Positions 17,064 to 26,415 of a stretch of DNA of 64,000 nt are shown here, piece after piece. The stretch covers positions 620,001-684,000 of the forward strand of contig NZ_CP159486.1 in NCBI RefSeq assembly GCF_041902845.1, written 5' to 3'. The DNA is from Limibacterium fermenti. GTDB lineage: Bacteria; Bacteroidota; Bacteroidia; Bacteroidales; Dysgonomonadaceae. The notes under the pieces are model-generated. The model was not told the origin of the DNA, searched no databases, and saw only the letters and a program-made list of their open reading frames with translations. The stretch's first letter is position 1; the number at the start of each line of letters is the position of its first letter. The translations under genes were made by a program, and so were the position numbers.

Positions 17064-18176
17064 TTATTCAAGCATTATCCATTCGTGTTTGCCTTTTACG
17101 GCAGCGGAATATTTACCGGTTAGGTCCTTGATGCTTTGTTCATCTTCAACAGTCGAGTTGAAATCCCAGCCGCATACTAAATCTTCTTCTTGGCCGGTGA
17201 CGAGAATTTCTTTATTCATGAGTCTTTTGATTTCGTCACCCGATTTAGCGGTTTTCCAGATATGAAAATCCTTGATGTAACCTTCTGCTTGACGGTCTTG
17301 ATTGCCGTTCTTATTGAATTGAATAAAAGCGGTCATGGCTTTGCCTTTATCATCGGCAGCATTGTAATAGACTGATCCCGGATTGTTGTTTATTTGAGTC
17401 TTTTTGAGTTCGCCGTCTATATAATACTTTATAACAACAGGATTATTGCCCTCTTTCGATCCATCCACGCCAGCATCGCTATATACGGCCGCTACATGTC
17501 TCCATTTGTTCAAATCTCTAAAGCCGTCACCCGGCTCCCAAAGATTATAATCGTTCAATCCGTAGGATATTCGCATGTAATCGTTGTTGAAATGGTTGAT
17601 CATCCATCCTTTACGGTATCGAGGCTCGTCTCCGTCCTCCAAATAAGTGGAAACAATTGTTCCAAATCCCGAAGTCGTACTTAACTTAACCCATAATTCT
17701 ACAGTAAACGATTGATTTCCATCGGTGCCAAAGCGCGAAAATGCCGGGCTTGTTCCGAAATCGATATAACCTCCTTCTTTGCCGTTGACATACAGTTCGG
17801 CCGGGAACAATTGCGTTTCTGTTCGAATTGTCGATTTGAAATTTTCGATGGCTGTCACAACCCTCGAAGTTGCCTCCTCTATTTCAGAATCTGAAACATT
17901 TATTCCATCATTCATCTTCATGATAAGCCGGCCGATTACTGCCATCGCATCATCCAGTATTTGTTTGCTTTCTTCCGGATACTGTCCTTTAACTGTTCCG
18001 TAACGAGAATTATCTCTTAATTCTTTCAGTTGGGTTAGATTTTCGCCCAACTTTTCGATTTTGGGATTGCCTTCTCTAATGATATCATTCTTTTCTTCCA
18101 CACAAGAAAAGAATAAAATCGAAACGGTTAAGAGAATAAAAGCAATTCTTTGTATTATATTATTTGTACTTTTCAT
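17064..18176 (-). CDS. DUF4972 + LamG/concanavalin-like lipoprotein of the PUL
   Basis: A 370-residue lipoprotein (signal ending Phe-Phe-Ser-Cys, then Val-Glu-Glu-Lys-Asn-Asp, an acidic surface-export-like sequence). Residues 40-120 form a helical FIVAR/DUF4972-like repeat. Residues about 130-365 are a LamG/concanavalin A-like jelly roll (Phe-Thr-Val-Glu-Leu-Trp-Val-Lys ... Trp-Arg-His-Val-Ala-Ala-Val-Tyr ... Ile-Lys-Asp-Phe-His-Ile-Trp-Lys-Thr-Ala). Such proteins are non-catalytic glycan-binding partners in PULs, so it is probably the surface glycan-binding protein of this locus. It lies between the GH76 gene and the unclassified glycosidase on the same strand. Confidence 0.82.
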   Translation of the reverse strand: MKSTNNIIQRIAFILLTVSILFFSCVEEKNDIIREGNPKIEKLGENLTQLKELRDNSRYGTVKGQYPEESKQILDDAMAVIGRLIMKMNDGINVSDSEIEEATSRVVTAIENFKSTIRTETQLFPAELYVNGKEGGYIDFGTSPAFSRFGTDGNQSFTVELWVKLSTTSGFGTIVSTYLEDGDEPRYRKGWMINHFNNDYMRISYGLNDYNLWEPGDGFRDLNKWRHVAAVYSDAGVDGSKEGNNPVVIKYYIDGELKKTQINNNPGSVYYNAADDKGKAMTAFIQFNKNGNQDRQAEGYIKDFHIWKTAKSGDEIKRLMNKEILVTGQEEDLVCGWDFNSTVEDEQSIKDLTGKYSAAVKGKHEWIMLE

Positions 18177-18272
18177 ATGTCTTTTTCTATTTTGAGTGAA
18201 TATTTTTAATAACGTAAATTAATCTACAATTCTGTCAGATTTTTACGCCCCTTTTTTAATAAACCTTTTCCG

Positions 18273-19442
18273 TTATTTCGTTTTAGGAGGAATAACCTGC
18301 ATGATTGCGGGTGCGCCGCTGACATCATAGACTTCCAGTACGCCCGTAGGGCATGCCGTATTAAAATTTTTATAAGTGAGATTCCTGGAATCTCTGTTTG
18401 CCCATGCCTTATTTGCATTGTAACGCATCCAGTCAAGATATTGGGTCTGCCCCCCGTCTTCTATCAGTCGAATAATGTATTGAGCGAAGATAGCTGTGTA
18501 GATACCTTGTTCAATTCCAGTTTCGAAAGGCAACACCCCCTTACTATCCGACATTTTATTCTTTGTATAATCAGCTGCCAATATAGCGTCATTTAAAAAT
18601 TTCTCTTCCTTTGTCTGTTTATACAACATTACAGCCGCTCCGATACAAGTACCTTGATTATAAACATGAGTTTTCCAATTGGGAGTGCCTTCACCGTGTC
18701 TCGAATCCGCAACGGCTCCCGTTTTTTTATCGAACAAGTTATTGCGCGACCAATCATAGATTTCCTTCGCTTTGTTAAGATAATCTTCGTTTTGGGTGAT
18801 ATTATAGAGCGTCATGGCTGCAATGACGGTCGGGTAGTTTATGCAAGCCATTTTTCCCATTGTTTTGGCGGGGGTTCCTATTGGGTTTTGTTGATCCCAA
18901 GCCCAATACATTCCTCCTCTTTCGACATCATAGCTACCATTGTCGCCTACCACCTTCGATCCCGACCATACTCTTTCAAATCCTGTTTGAGAGTAAGTCA
19001 GGAATTTTTGCTCGCCAGTCAATTCATAGGCTCTTGCAAATGAAATAACCCACCACATAATATCATCGTAAATAAACCAAACAACGCCATTGTCCCAGTT
19101 ATATTTATCATAATAATTGTAGCAACCCTCATAAAAATTATGTACCAATGCCAAGTATTGCTGATCGTTTGTTTTTTTATAGGCGTTCATCAACATGTCC
19201 CAATAAATAGCTTGAGTCCAGATTGCCGCTACACCTTTTTTGTCGGAAGTATGAAAATACAACTGTTTGTTTACATCGAAAAAGTATGTATTAAAAGCGT
19301 CGATAGCCGTGATAGCATCCTGCGAGGAAAATTCTTTCAGTTCGATGGGACGCCCGGTTGTTTCTTCCAATACTTCTTTTCCCGAACAATTAACGGTAAG
19401 GAACAAAAATGATAAAATAAAGAATGATTTACTATTCATCAT
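18273..19442 (-). CDS. Glycoside hydrolase family 76 (endo-alpha-1,6-mannanase type)
   Basis: A 389-residue lipoprotein (signal ending Val-Asn-Cys-Ser-Gly). It is an alpha/alpha-barrel protein with repeated Tyr/Trp-rich helices. The GH76 catalytic pair is visible as Tyr-Asp-Asp-Ile-Met-Trp-Trp, Asp126-Asp127, the equivalent of the two adjacent Asp residues of characterised GH76 mannanases. Later helices (Asn-Gln-Gly-Thr-Cys-Ile-Gly-Ala-Ala-Val-Met-Leu-Tyr) also match. The family cuts alpha-1,6-mannose backbones of yeast mannan and related glycans. Here it is the only recognisable glycan endo-enzyme, so the PUL substrate probably contains alpha-1,6-mannosyl links. There is no GH92 or GH38 in the window, so debranching would need enzymes from elsewhere or a simpler substrate. 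Confidence 0.85.
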   Translation of the reverse strand: MMNSKSFFILSFLFLTVNCSGKEVLEETTGRPIELKEFSSQDAITAIDAFNTYFFDVNKQLYFHTSDKKGVAAIWTQAIYWDMLMNAYKKTNDQQYLALVHNFYEGCYNYYDKYNWDNGVVWFIYDDIMWWVISFARAYELTGEQKFLTYSQTGFERVWSGSKVVGDNGSYDVERGGMYWAWDQQNPIGTPAKTMGKMACINYPTVIAAMTLYNITQNEDYLNKAKEIYDWSRNNLFDKKTGAVADSRHGEGTPNWKTHVYNQGTCIGAAVMLYKQTKEEKFLNDAILAADYTKNKMSDSKGVLPFETGIEQGIYTAIFAQYIIRLIEDGGQTQYLDWMRYNANKAWANRDSRNLTYKNFNTACPTGVLEVYDVSGAPAIMQVIPPKTK

Positions 19443-19520
19443 AAAACGAAATAAATTGATTTAAAAGGATGTAAGGATTATGAATAGAGATCGGAACCTC
19501 TATTCATAATATCTGTTTTT

Positions 19521-21467
19521 TTACCACCCCGGATTTTGTACCAGTTCTTTGTTTATCGTTCGATCTTTTAAAGGAAGAGGAAAAAAATAATTTTTCTTTT
19601 CGAAATATCGATCTTCCACTTTTGTACGTACAAAGAATTCTTCTCCGTTTTTATTGATATTCATGCCGTGGATAGCTTTTCCTTGACTTTCTTCCGCTAT
19701 ACACCATCTTCTTAAGTCGAAGTAGCGATTGTTTTCGAATGCCAATTCAACGCGACGCTCATCCCTGATAGCTTGACGCATATTTGCTGGTATTGGAAGT
19801 TGTCCAGCACCGCCTCCATATTGAGGAATACCCGCTCTTTCTCTAATAAGGTTCAAATATTTGAGAATATCAGGGCTGCCCGGATTGCTTTCGTGTAAAG
19901 CTTCGGCATAGTCCAAATATATCTGTGCCATGCGAAGCATGATGGATACCCGGTCGTTATTCGACCATACGGTTGTTGGAGCGGATTTACGCACTACATA
20001 TCCCGTTTTGGAATAGTCATTAGCATTACCAGTACCGCGGCCTGAATTTCCGGTGTATTGAAGTCCCGTATAAACGTCTCCTGAACCCGTATAAAGCCAT
20101 TTCTGTCCGTCGAAAGTAATGTCTGCATAAAAGCGGGGTTCTCTATTAACCCAAGCGTTCCAAACACCTTTGGGGGCTAATACACGTCCTGTAACAGGGT
20201 CTTTGTAGTCTTCGGTCGAGAATCCCTCTTCTGTATACCCGGAAGTAGAATTAATAATGGGGGTTTTCTCATCAGATTGATATCCTGAAATAGGTTTTAA
20301 GCCATTAGCCATAAAATATGCATCAACAGCTTCCTGGGTGGCGGCCATCCCGCCGGAACACCGAACTCCATCGGCATAACCGAAGTGTTTGGGTGTTCTA
20401 TTGTAATGCATGGTGCTGGCATTCCCTTGTCTATTAAACCAAATCATTTCGGCTGCTGAAGTTGTTCCGCTAAAATTAGTCAATTCGGAAGTCGCACCTC
20501 TCACTGCTTCACGATAGGAAAGATACGGGTCAAGCTTCCCGTCGGTATATTTACGCGTCAAATCATATCCTTTACCCACATAATCGTCGATGAAACTTCT
20601 CGCTTCAGTTGCCGCATTCTCCCAAAGTTGCCGCTTTTGCTCCTGTGTATAGGACGGAAATAATTTTTTACCGTCATTATTCGTCAAAGACGCATAAAAA
20701 TCATTGGTTCCGTTAAATAAATCGCTTGCAGCCAGCATTCTTGTTTGGATTTTAAATACTCTTGCAATGGCTTGGTCTATATGCCCCAATCCTTTATCGG
20801 CAGAAGTGACGGTTTCCGAAGAGTTTTGTTTAATATTTACTTGAAGGCCATTATTAATGGCGATATCCAATTCGGATAAAATATAGGCAACCACTTCTTC
20901 CACGCTATTGCGAGGCGTGTTTAGTTCGCTGAGCGGAGCTTGTTCCGAAATGGAATTTTCAATGATAGGTACCGGTCCATATAATCTTAAAAGATAATAG
21001 TAATAAATCGCTCTTACAGCTCTTGCTTCAGCTATCCATTGTTCCAAATCGCCCGGTTCAAGAACTTTGCAGATATGTATGTTTTCTATAAAGGAGGTTG
21101 CTGCTCGGATGCCTTTATACCACTTATTCCAGTAATCATATACAAATCCGGTTTCACCGTTCAATGAGCCGTTATTGATGTTTTGCGCTCCATTGAAATC
21201 CCAAATGAATTCCGCGTCATCACATCCTGCATTCCATGCTCCGGAAGTGCCGTTCGCTCCTCCCGAGGCAGTCCATCGGTCTTCAAATTCCGCAGGCATA
21301 GAAGAATAGACGGTTGCTAGGTTGTCCAATACTCCATTGCGGGTTTCGTAAACTTTCTCTAATGTAACGATATCGGAAGGCACTTGATTCAGATAATCAC
21401 TACAAGAACTGATTGTTAAAAACGTCAGTGCGAGACCTATAATGTTTATATATATATTGTTATTCAT
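19521..21467 (-). CDS. SusD/RagB-family glycan-binding lipoprotein
   Basis: A 648-residue SusD-like outer-surface lipoprotein: signal ending Ile-Ser-Ser-Cys-Ser-Asp-Tyr-Leu-Asn-Gln. It has TPR-like helices (Ala-Glu-Ala-Arg-Ala-Val-Arg-Ala-Ile-Tyr-Tyr-Tyr-Tyr-Leu-Leu near residue 150) and the RagB/SusD C-terminal block (Asp-Glu-Arg-Arg-Val-Glu-Leu-Ala-Phe-Glu-Asn-Asn-Arg-Tyr-Phe-Asp-Leu-Arg-Arg-Trp near 585). It follows the SusC gene by 29 bp, the universal order, and forms the lid of the SusC transporter. Confidence 0.97.
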   Translation of the reverse strand: MNNNIYINIIGLALTFLTISSCSDYLNQVPSDIVTLEKVYETRNGVLDNLATVYSSMPAEFEDRWTASGGANGTSGAWNAGCDDAEFIWDFNGAQNINNGSLNGETGFVYDYWNKWYKGIRAATSFIENIHICKVLEPGDLEQWIAEARAVRAIYYYYLLRLYGPVPIIENSISEQAPLSELNTPRNSVEEVVAYILSELDIAINNGLQVNIKQNSSETVTSADKGLGHIDQAIARVFKIQTRMLAASDLFNGTNDFYASLTNNDGKKLFPSYTQEQKRQLWENAATEARSFIDDYVGKGYDLTRKYTDGKLDPYLSYREAVRGATSELTNFSGTTSAAEMIWFNRQGNASTMHYNRTPKHFGYADGVRCSGGMAATQEAVDAYFMANGLKPISGYQSDEKTPIINSTSGYTEEGFSTEDYKDPVTGRVLAPKGVWNAWVNREPRFYADITFDGQKWLYTGSGDVYTGLQYTGNSGRGTGNANDYSKTGYVVRKSAPTTVWSNNDRVSIMLRMAQIYLDYAEALHESNPGSPDILKYLNLIRERAGIPQYGGGAGQLPIPANMRQAIRDERRVELAFENNRYFDLRRWCIAEESQGKAIHGMNINKNGEEFFVRTKVEDRYFEKKNYFFPLPLKDRTINKELVQNPGW

Positions 21468-21496
21468 ATGCTGTTTATGCTTTAATCATATATTTA

Positions 21497-24400
21497 TTAA
21501 AAACTAAATGTTACTCCGACGGTAAAAGACGTCGTGTTTGGATATTTCGTTCCATTGTCGGTATTCAATTCCGGATCCCATAATTTCCATTTGGAGAACG
21601 TAAATAAATTCATCCCCATCATATAAACACTGGCGTTATTTACATTCGCTTTTTCGCACCAAGTTTTGGGGAGTTTATAAGATAATTGGAGCGTTTTTAG
21701 CCGGAAAAAACTCATGTCTTTGAGCCACCATGTGCTGTTTTCAAAATTGTTTTGGTTTCCCAATGCATCGTTTCCGTAAGCGAGTCTGGGATAGAAAGCA
21801 TCTTGTTTGGGATTATCTTGCGACCAGCGATCCGTAATATTGCTGTAAACTGCTCCGACACCGGCATCATTAAACGGCCGCACAATGCCGCCTATAAAAC
21901 GATTTGCTTTGCCTGTACCTTGAAACAGAACCCCTAAAGAGAAGCGTTTGTAATCCAGATTGAATCCGAATCCATAGTTTAGGATAGGTACATCGCCATT
22001 TCCCAACCACGATTTATCATTATCATCTATCTTACCGTCCTCATTCATATCTTTATACATCATATCACCGGCCTTCACATCTGTCAATCCTACTTTTGGA
22101 GGAGTAGGAAATGGTTGCGGAGTGTTTGCTCTTTCCGATGCGGGCAAGGCATACCAAGCATTGATTAAATCAATGTCGGTTTGCGTATATAACCCGAGCG
22201 CTTCATATCCTTCGATAGAAGTAAGGCTGAATCCTTTTCTGTTTCTCCATGCATATTCCCGTAAAGGTTGATCGTCATCCACCCATTCCGGATCAGCATA
22301 GGTCATATTGCCTCTCAACGTTATAGCCCAGTCGTTATTAATTCGTTTAAAATATTCGATGTTTCCATCGAATCCTAATGTTTTTGTTTCTCCTACATTA
22401 CCATAAGGAACGGATTGGAATCCAGCGTATCCGGGAAGAGAATTGTTGCGTAATAACAAAATGTCAGTTCTGTTTTCTTTAAATAAATCGAAAGTCACAT
22501 TTAGATCATCTTTAAAGAATTTTAGGTCGAATCCTAAGTCTTGTTTGGTTGCTACCTCCCAACCTAAATCCGTGCGCGGATTCGATATTACAACCCCACT
22601 TCGGCCGTTTGTACCGAATGAATAACCGTAGTCATTGTTCCATCCGTATTGTTCTATATACATGAACCTTCTATCTCCTAAATTGGTTCCCGTTCGACTA
22701 TTACCTACTTTACCGTACGTATACCGTATCTTGAAAAACGAAAAAACATCTTTAATCGGATCCCAAAAAGGTTCGCTTGACGGAACCCACCCTGCACCAA
22801 TTGCAGGAAAAGTACCAAAGCGTTTGGTTTTAGGAAAGTTCTCGCCGCCGTTATATCCTATATTGAATTCTGCGAAATACCGGTCTTTAAGGGCATAGGT
22901 AGCCCTTCCGGCAAATCCTTGCACTCTGAAAGGAATGGATTGTATAATATTATTTGCTTCGTTATAGGTCCTGCTTTCTTGTGTGTAAATCGCCATAGCA
23001 CTCACTCGGTGATCTTCTCCGAAAAGTCTTTCCCAGTTGAGGGAAGCTTCAAAATAATCTTTTTGTTGTCCCTCGAAAGACTTGCCGAAAGACAAAGCCG
23101 TCGATCCCGAATTCCAAGTAGGAATTAATATAGGTTTTCCTTGTTCATCATAAGGATTGCTTCTATCTTTGAAATAGTACGTGTTTTCGCGCTTTTCATA
23201 CCATCTTTCGCGGGTTGTTACGGCATCGAAAGCGAACATGGATGTAAGACTGAGGCCTTTTAATAAAAAGTCCAAATCTTGAGTTATCCGAACATTCGAT
23301 TGAACTCTATTGCTCATTGTTTTTCGATATCCTCGTTTTGTGGCGTCGGAATAAGGATTTCTTTCGGCCCCCTGCGTGTGTGTACCCGGCACATATTGAA
23401 CGCCATCCACAACAAACATAGCGGGATATTTTACAGGATTGACTTCCATCGTAGACGAAAAAATGGTTTGGGAAGATTGAGCCGGATAATTTCCATTCGA
23501 CAAATAACCCTGTACACCCACATCCACTTTAGTAGTTGGTGTGAGTTGGACATTCAGATTGGTCATGAAATTATAACGGTTGAAATTTATACCGGAATCA
23601 TAATTTTCAGAATCATTCGTCTTTATCATTCCCGTTTCATTATAATAACTGACGGAAGAATAGAATTGAGCCATTTGGCTTCCTCCCCTGATATTTACAT
23701 TGGCTCTGCGAGAATGCGCCCAATCATTAAATATTTCTTTTCTCCAATTTACGTTTGGATATAAAAGGGGATCGCTCCCTGATCTGGTGTTTTCTATATA
23801 TTCTTGGGAATAATTTTTGTATTGCCCTTCTCCCATATTATAAGAAGCTTCGTTTGCAGCTTCCATATAGGTGATCCCATTAGCCATTATTGGATCTTTG
23901 GTAAATCGGTTAAAGCCTTCGTAATAATCGATATTGACAGAAGGTTTGCCTATTATTCCCGGTTTGGTTTTAATAACCAACACTCCATTTGCACCTCTTA
24001 CGCCATAGACAGCTGTTGCGGAAGCATCTTTCAATAATGTGATAGATTCGATGTCTTCGGGATCCAAATCATTGAACGGTCTTTCCACCCCATCTACTAA
24101 AATCAGTGGAGTCGATCCGTTAGGGGTTGAAATACCACGTATCCAAATATCAGCGGCATCTTTTCCCGGTTCGCCTGTACGTTGTACTCCTACTATACCG
24201 GCTAGTCTTCCCGCTAAGACGTTCGATAAGCTTCCCGTGGGAGCTTTTACATCCTGAATTTTTAGACTGGATTGTGAGCCTATAGTGCTGATTTTTCGTT
24301 GTTCTCCATAGCCAACGACAACTATTTCATCCAGCTCTCCTACGGCTTCCTCAATAACTACATCTAAAATATTTTCCTTTCCTATCGAAACTTCTTGGTC

Positions 24401-24976
24401 TTTGAATCCAATATACGAAAATTTCAGTTTAGGTCTATCTGTTGTAGTCCGAATCGTGTATGTGCCGTTATTATCAGTAATAGTTCCATTTGTAGTACCG
24501 ACTTCTATTACATTTACGCCAATAAGTAATTCTCCTTTTCCATCCATCACCCGACCCGTGATTTCTCTTGCGGATGTCGGAACTTGCTGAATTTTGGTTT
24601 TAGAATCACTCTTATATACGGATATTTGCCGTTCAATAACAGAATACTTTAAGCTCGTATTTTTTAAAAGAGATTCCAGAATCTTATTTATTGATTCTCT
24701 TCTGGCATGTATATCCGTTTTTTTATTTAATTCTTTTCGAGCGTCATCAGTAATAAGAAATACATAATCACTTGTTTGTTCTATTTCTGAGATAGCTTGC
24801 CCTAAAGTCACATTTTTAAGATTCAACGAAAGTTCTTTTTGTTGAGGATAAATGTTCTCCGCTGTGATGCTAAAGAGGCATAGAAAAAGTAATAGTATTG
24901 AAATCTTCATGACTTTTAAGATGTTGCTGCACTTTTTATATGCAGATTGATCAGATTTAATTTTTCTTTTATACAT
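21497..24976 (-). CDS. SusC/RagA TonB-linked outer-membrane transporter with STN signalling domain
   Basis: A 1159-residue transporter. After the signal peptide (best start methionine may be residue 23) comes an STN domain (about 50-122) of the kind that contacts a FecR anti-sigma factor. Then follow a carboxypeptidase-like domain (about 137-215), the TonB-box-like Asp-Glu-Ile-Val-Val-Val-Gly-Tyr-Gly, a plug (Leu-Ala-Gly-Arg-Leu-Ala-Gly ... Ile-Leu-Val-Asp-Gly-Val ... Ala-Val-Tyr-Gly-Val-Arg-Gly-Ala-Asn-Gly) and the barrel ending in Phe-Ser-Phe. The STN domain and the neighbouring fecR and ECF sigma genes show trans-envelope control: glycan transport is signalled through FecR to the sigma factor. 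ECF-controlled PULs in Bacteroides mostly target host glycans, so a mannose-bearing host glycan is plausible. Confidence 0.96.
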   Translation of the reverse strand: MYKRKIKSDQSAYKKCSNILKVMKISILLLFLCLFSITAENIYPQQKELSLNLKNVTLGQAISEIEQTSDYVFLITDDARKELNKKTDIHARRESINKILESLLKNTSLKYSVIERQISVYKSDSKTKIQQVPTSAREITGRVMDGKGELLIGVNVIEVGTTNGTITDNNGTYTIRTTTDRPKLKFSYIGFKDQEVSIGKENILDVVIEEAVGELDEIVVVGYGEQRKISTIGSQSSLKIQDVKAPTGSLSNVLAGRLAGIVGVQRTGEPGKDAADIWIRGISTPNGSTPLILVDGVERPFNDLDPEDIESITLLKDASATAVYGVRGANGVLVIKTKPGIIGKPSVNIDYYEGFNRFTKDPIMANGITYMEAANEASYNMGEGQYKNYSQEYIENTRSGSDPLLYPNVNWRKEIFNDWAHSRRANVNIRGGSQMAQFYSSVSYYNETGMIKTNDSENYDSGINFNRYNFMTNLNVQLTPTTKVDVGVQGYLSNGNYPAQSSQTIFSSTMEVNPVKYPAMFVVDGVQYVPGTHTQGAERNPYSDATKRGYRKTMSNRVQSNVRITQDLDFLLKGLSLTSMFAFDAVTTRERWYEKRENTYYFKDRSNPYDEQGKPILIPTWNSGSTALSFGKSFEGQQKDYFEASLNWERLFGEDHRVSAMAIYTQESRTYNEANNIIQSIPFRVQGFAGRATYALKDRYFAEFNIGYNGGENFPKTKRFGTFPAIGAGWVPSSEPFWDPIKDVFSFFKIRYTYGKVGNSRTGTNLGDRRFMYIEQYGWNNDYGYSFGTNGRSGVVISNPRTDLGWEVATKQDLGFDLKFFKDDLNVTFDLFKENRTDILLLRNNSLPGYAGFQSVPYGNVGETKTLGFDGNIEYFKRINNDWAITLRGNMTYADPEWVDDDQPLREYAWRNRKGFSLTSIEGYEALGLYTQTDIDLINAWYALPASERANTPQPFPTPPKVGLTDVKAGDMMYKDMNEDGKIDDNDKSWLGNGDVPILNYGFGFNLDYKRFSLGVLFQGTGKANRFIGGIVRPFNDAGVGAVYSNITDRWSQDNPKQDAFYPRLAYGNDALGNQNNFENSTWWLKDMSFFRLKTLQLSYKLPKTWCEKANVNNASVYMMGMNLFTFSKWKLWDPELNTDNGTKYPNTTSFTVGVTFSF

Positions 24977-25072
24977 TTGTAATGAATTTTAGTTTACATA
25001 TTAATTTAGTGTTACTTGTAAATTGATTTTTAACTTGATCGGGCGATGTGTCACCATTGTCCGATCTTTTTT
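24947..25072 (+). ncRNA. Candidate antisense small RNA to the susC leader (DonS-like)
   Basis: On the strand opposite susC there is a promoter-like pair, TTG (24947-24949) and TACATTTG (24972-24979, TAnnTTTG) 22 bp apart. It is followed about 57 bp later by a terminator: a 12-bp stem 25037-25048/25055-25066 with two G-U pairs, then seven T (25066-25073 region). The predicted RNA (about 24986 to 25072, roughly 87 nt) would lie wholly opposite the 5' UTR of susC. The G-U pairs make the hairpin stable only in the plus-strand RNA, which argues for this direction. Published work describes cis-antisense sRNAs (DonS and relatives) at this position, between anti-sigma gene and susC, in Bacteroides PULs. 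No transcript evidence is available here, and the -33 spacing is slightly long. Confidence 0.5.
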
Positions 25073-25096
25073 TAATTTAGTTATGTTGCATAGGCG

Positions 25097-26278
25097 TTAT
25101 TTTTTAATAATATGAATTTTGTTATTTTCTCTTTTGTATATAGTAGACGATAGTACCGAAACGGAAGTAAGAACACTATCCAGATTATTCGATAAAAATA
25201 ATTTACCGGAACAACTCTTTTCGTTCAATGCAATGTCTGGACTTCCATCGAACCGGACGTTATAATATCGCCCTATCTTTTTCAGTATTTCCGACATGGG
25301 CGTTTGCTCAAACTCGAGCACTCCTTTTGTCCAACTGATATATTCCGATACGTCCACCTTTTCTTTTAATAGTTTATGTTCTTCAATATCTATTTTCTCA
25401 TTTGGAAATAAATCGATCTTGTCGTTGCCTTCTGTTTTTATAGTTATTTTACCATCTATCAATACGACTGTTTTTTTATTATCATCATTATAAGCAGAAA
25501 CATTAAACGATGTGCCGTATACCTCGATCTCGATCTCTTTAGAGCGAACGATGAAAGGGATTTTCGAATTATGAGCGACATCAATAAAGATTTCCCCATA
25601 GACGTATATTTCGCGCGTTTTGCCGGTAAAAACAGTCGGAAAATCCAATTGAGTGCCTGAATTCAGCCAGATATGTGTTCCATCGGAAAGGGTGATATCT
25701 GTTCGTTTTCCGAAAGGCACAATCAACTGATTTATTTCTTGGGATGCCAATGTAATTTCCCGTTTATTGTCTGTGCTATCGGTAATGAGCGCTTTACTGT
25801 CTTGCGTAAGGCCTATATGTGCCTCTTGATTGATAGGAATGATATTTTTACCCGATATAAGTTGTATTTCTTCGTCGGGCAGAGTTTGTCCTATAATTGT
25901 CTCATTATCGCCAAGGTTGAATTCTCCGGAGTTTTTGTTATTCCATACGTAAAGAGCCGATGCGATGAATAATAATAAGATAGCAGCAGAAGAGGTGATG
26001 ATTTTTCTGATTTTTCGTTTTCTGATTTTTTGTATTTTTCGTAATATGCTTGTATACATCTCTTGCTTCTCATCTTCCGATAAGACTCGCCTGTTTATAC
26101 GCAAGGAGTTAAACTGGGTGATCGCTTCTTCAATACTTCTCTGTAAAGATGGGTTTTCAGCCGAAAAATTATTCCATTGCTCCTCTGATTCCTTAGTCCG
26201 GAAAAGGCGCCATTTTATAAATTCTTCGTCGTGAAGGATCTTATATTTATTGCGAGATGTTCGATTCTTGTCGTCCAC
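25097..26278 (-). CDS. FecR-family anti-sigma factor
   Basis: A 393-residue inner-membrane protein: a cytoplasmic anti-sigma domain (residues 1-95), one transmembrane helix (Ile-Ile-Thr-Ser-Ser-Ala-Ala-Ile-Leu-Leu-Leu-Phe-Ile-Ala-Ser-Ala, about 89-110), and a periplasmic FecR domain (about 175-280, with Leu-Pro-Phe-Gly-Lys-Arg-Thr-Asp-like and Asp-Gly-Thr-His-Ile-Trp-Leu-Asn-Ser-Gly-Thr). A C-terminal DUF4974-type domain follows (about 320-393, Phe-Glu-Gln-Thr-Pro-Met-Ser-Glu-Ile-Leu-Lys-Lys-Ile-Gly-Arg-Tyr-Tyr-Asn-Val). It binds the sigma factor encoded just upstream and receives the signal from the STN domain of SusC. Confidence 0.95.
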   Translation of the reverse strand: MDDKNRTSRNKYKILHDEEFIKWRLFRTKESEEQWNNFSAENPSLQRSIEEAITQFNSLRINRRVLSEDEKQEMYTSILRKIQKIRKRKIRKIITSSAAILLLFIASALYVWNNKNSGEFNLGDNETIIGQTLPDEEIQLISGKNIIPINQEAHIGLTQDSKALITDSTDNKREITLASQEINQLIVPFGKRTDITLSDGTHIWLNSGTQLDFPTVFTGKTREIYVYGEIFIDVAHNSKIPFIVRSKEIEIEVYGTSFNVSAYNDDNKKTVVLIDGKITIKTEGNDKIDLFPNEKIDIEEHKLLKEKVDVSEYISWTKGVLEFEQTPMSEILKKIGRYYNVRFDGSPDIALNEKSCSGKLFLSNNLDSVLTSVSVLSSTIYKRENNKIHIIKK

Positions 26279-26415
26279 AGTAATTGTTTTTACTAAGAAG
26301 ACGGATAGCGTGTTTTTTTGTGGACATAAATAAACAGAAAAATAAAGTCTTTAACATTCTGTCGTGTCAAAACGAATCCATAATAGCAGTATAGTTGATA
26401 GTAAGGAACGTTTCC

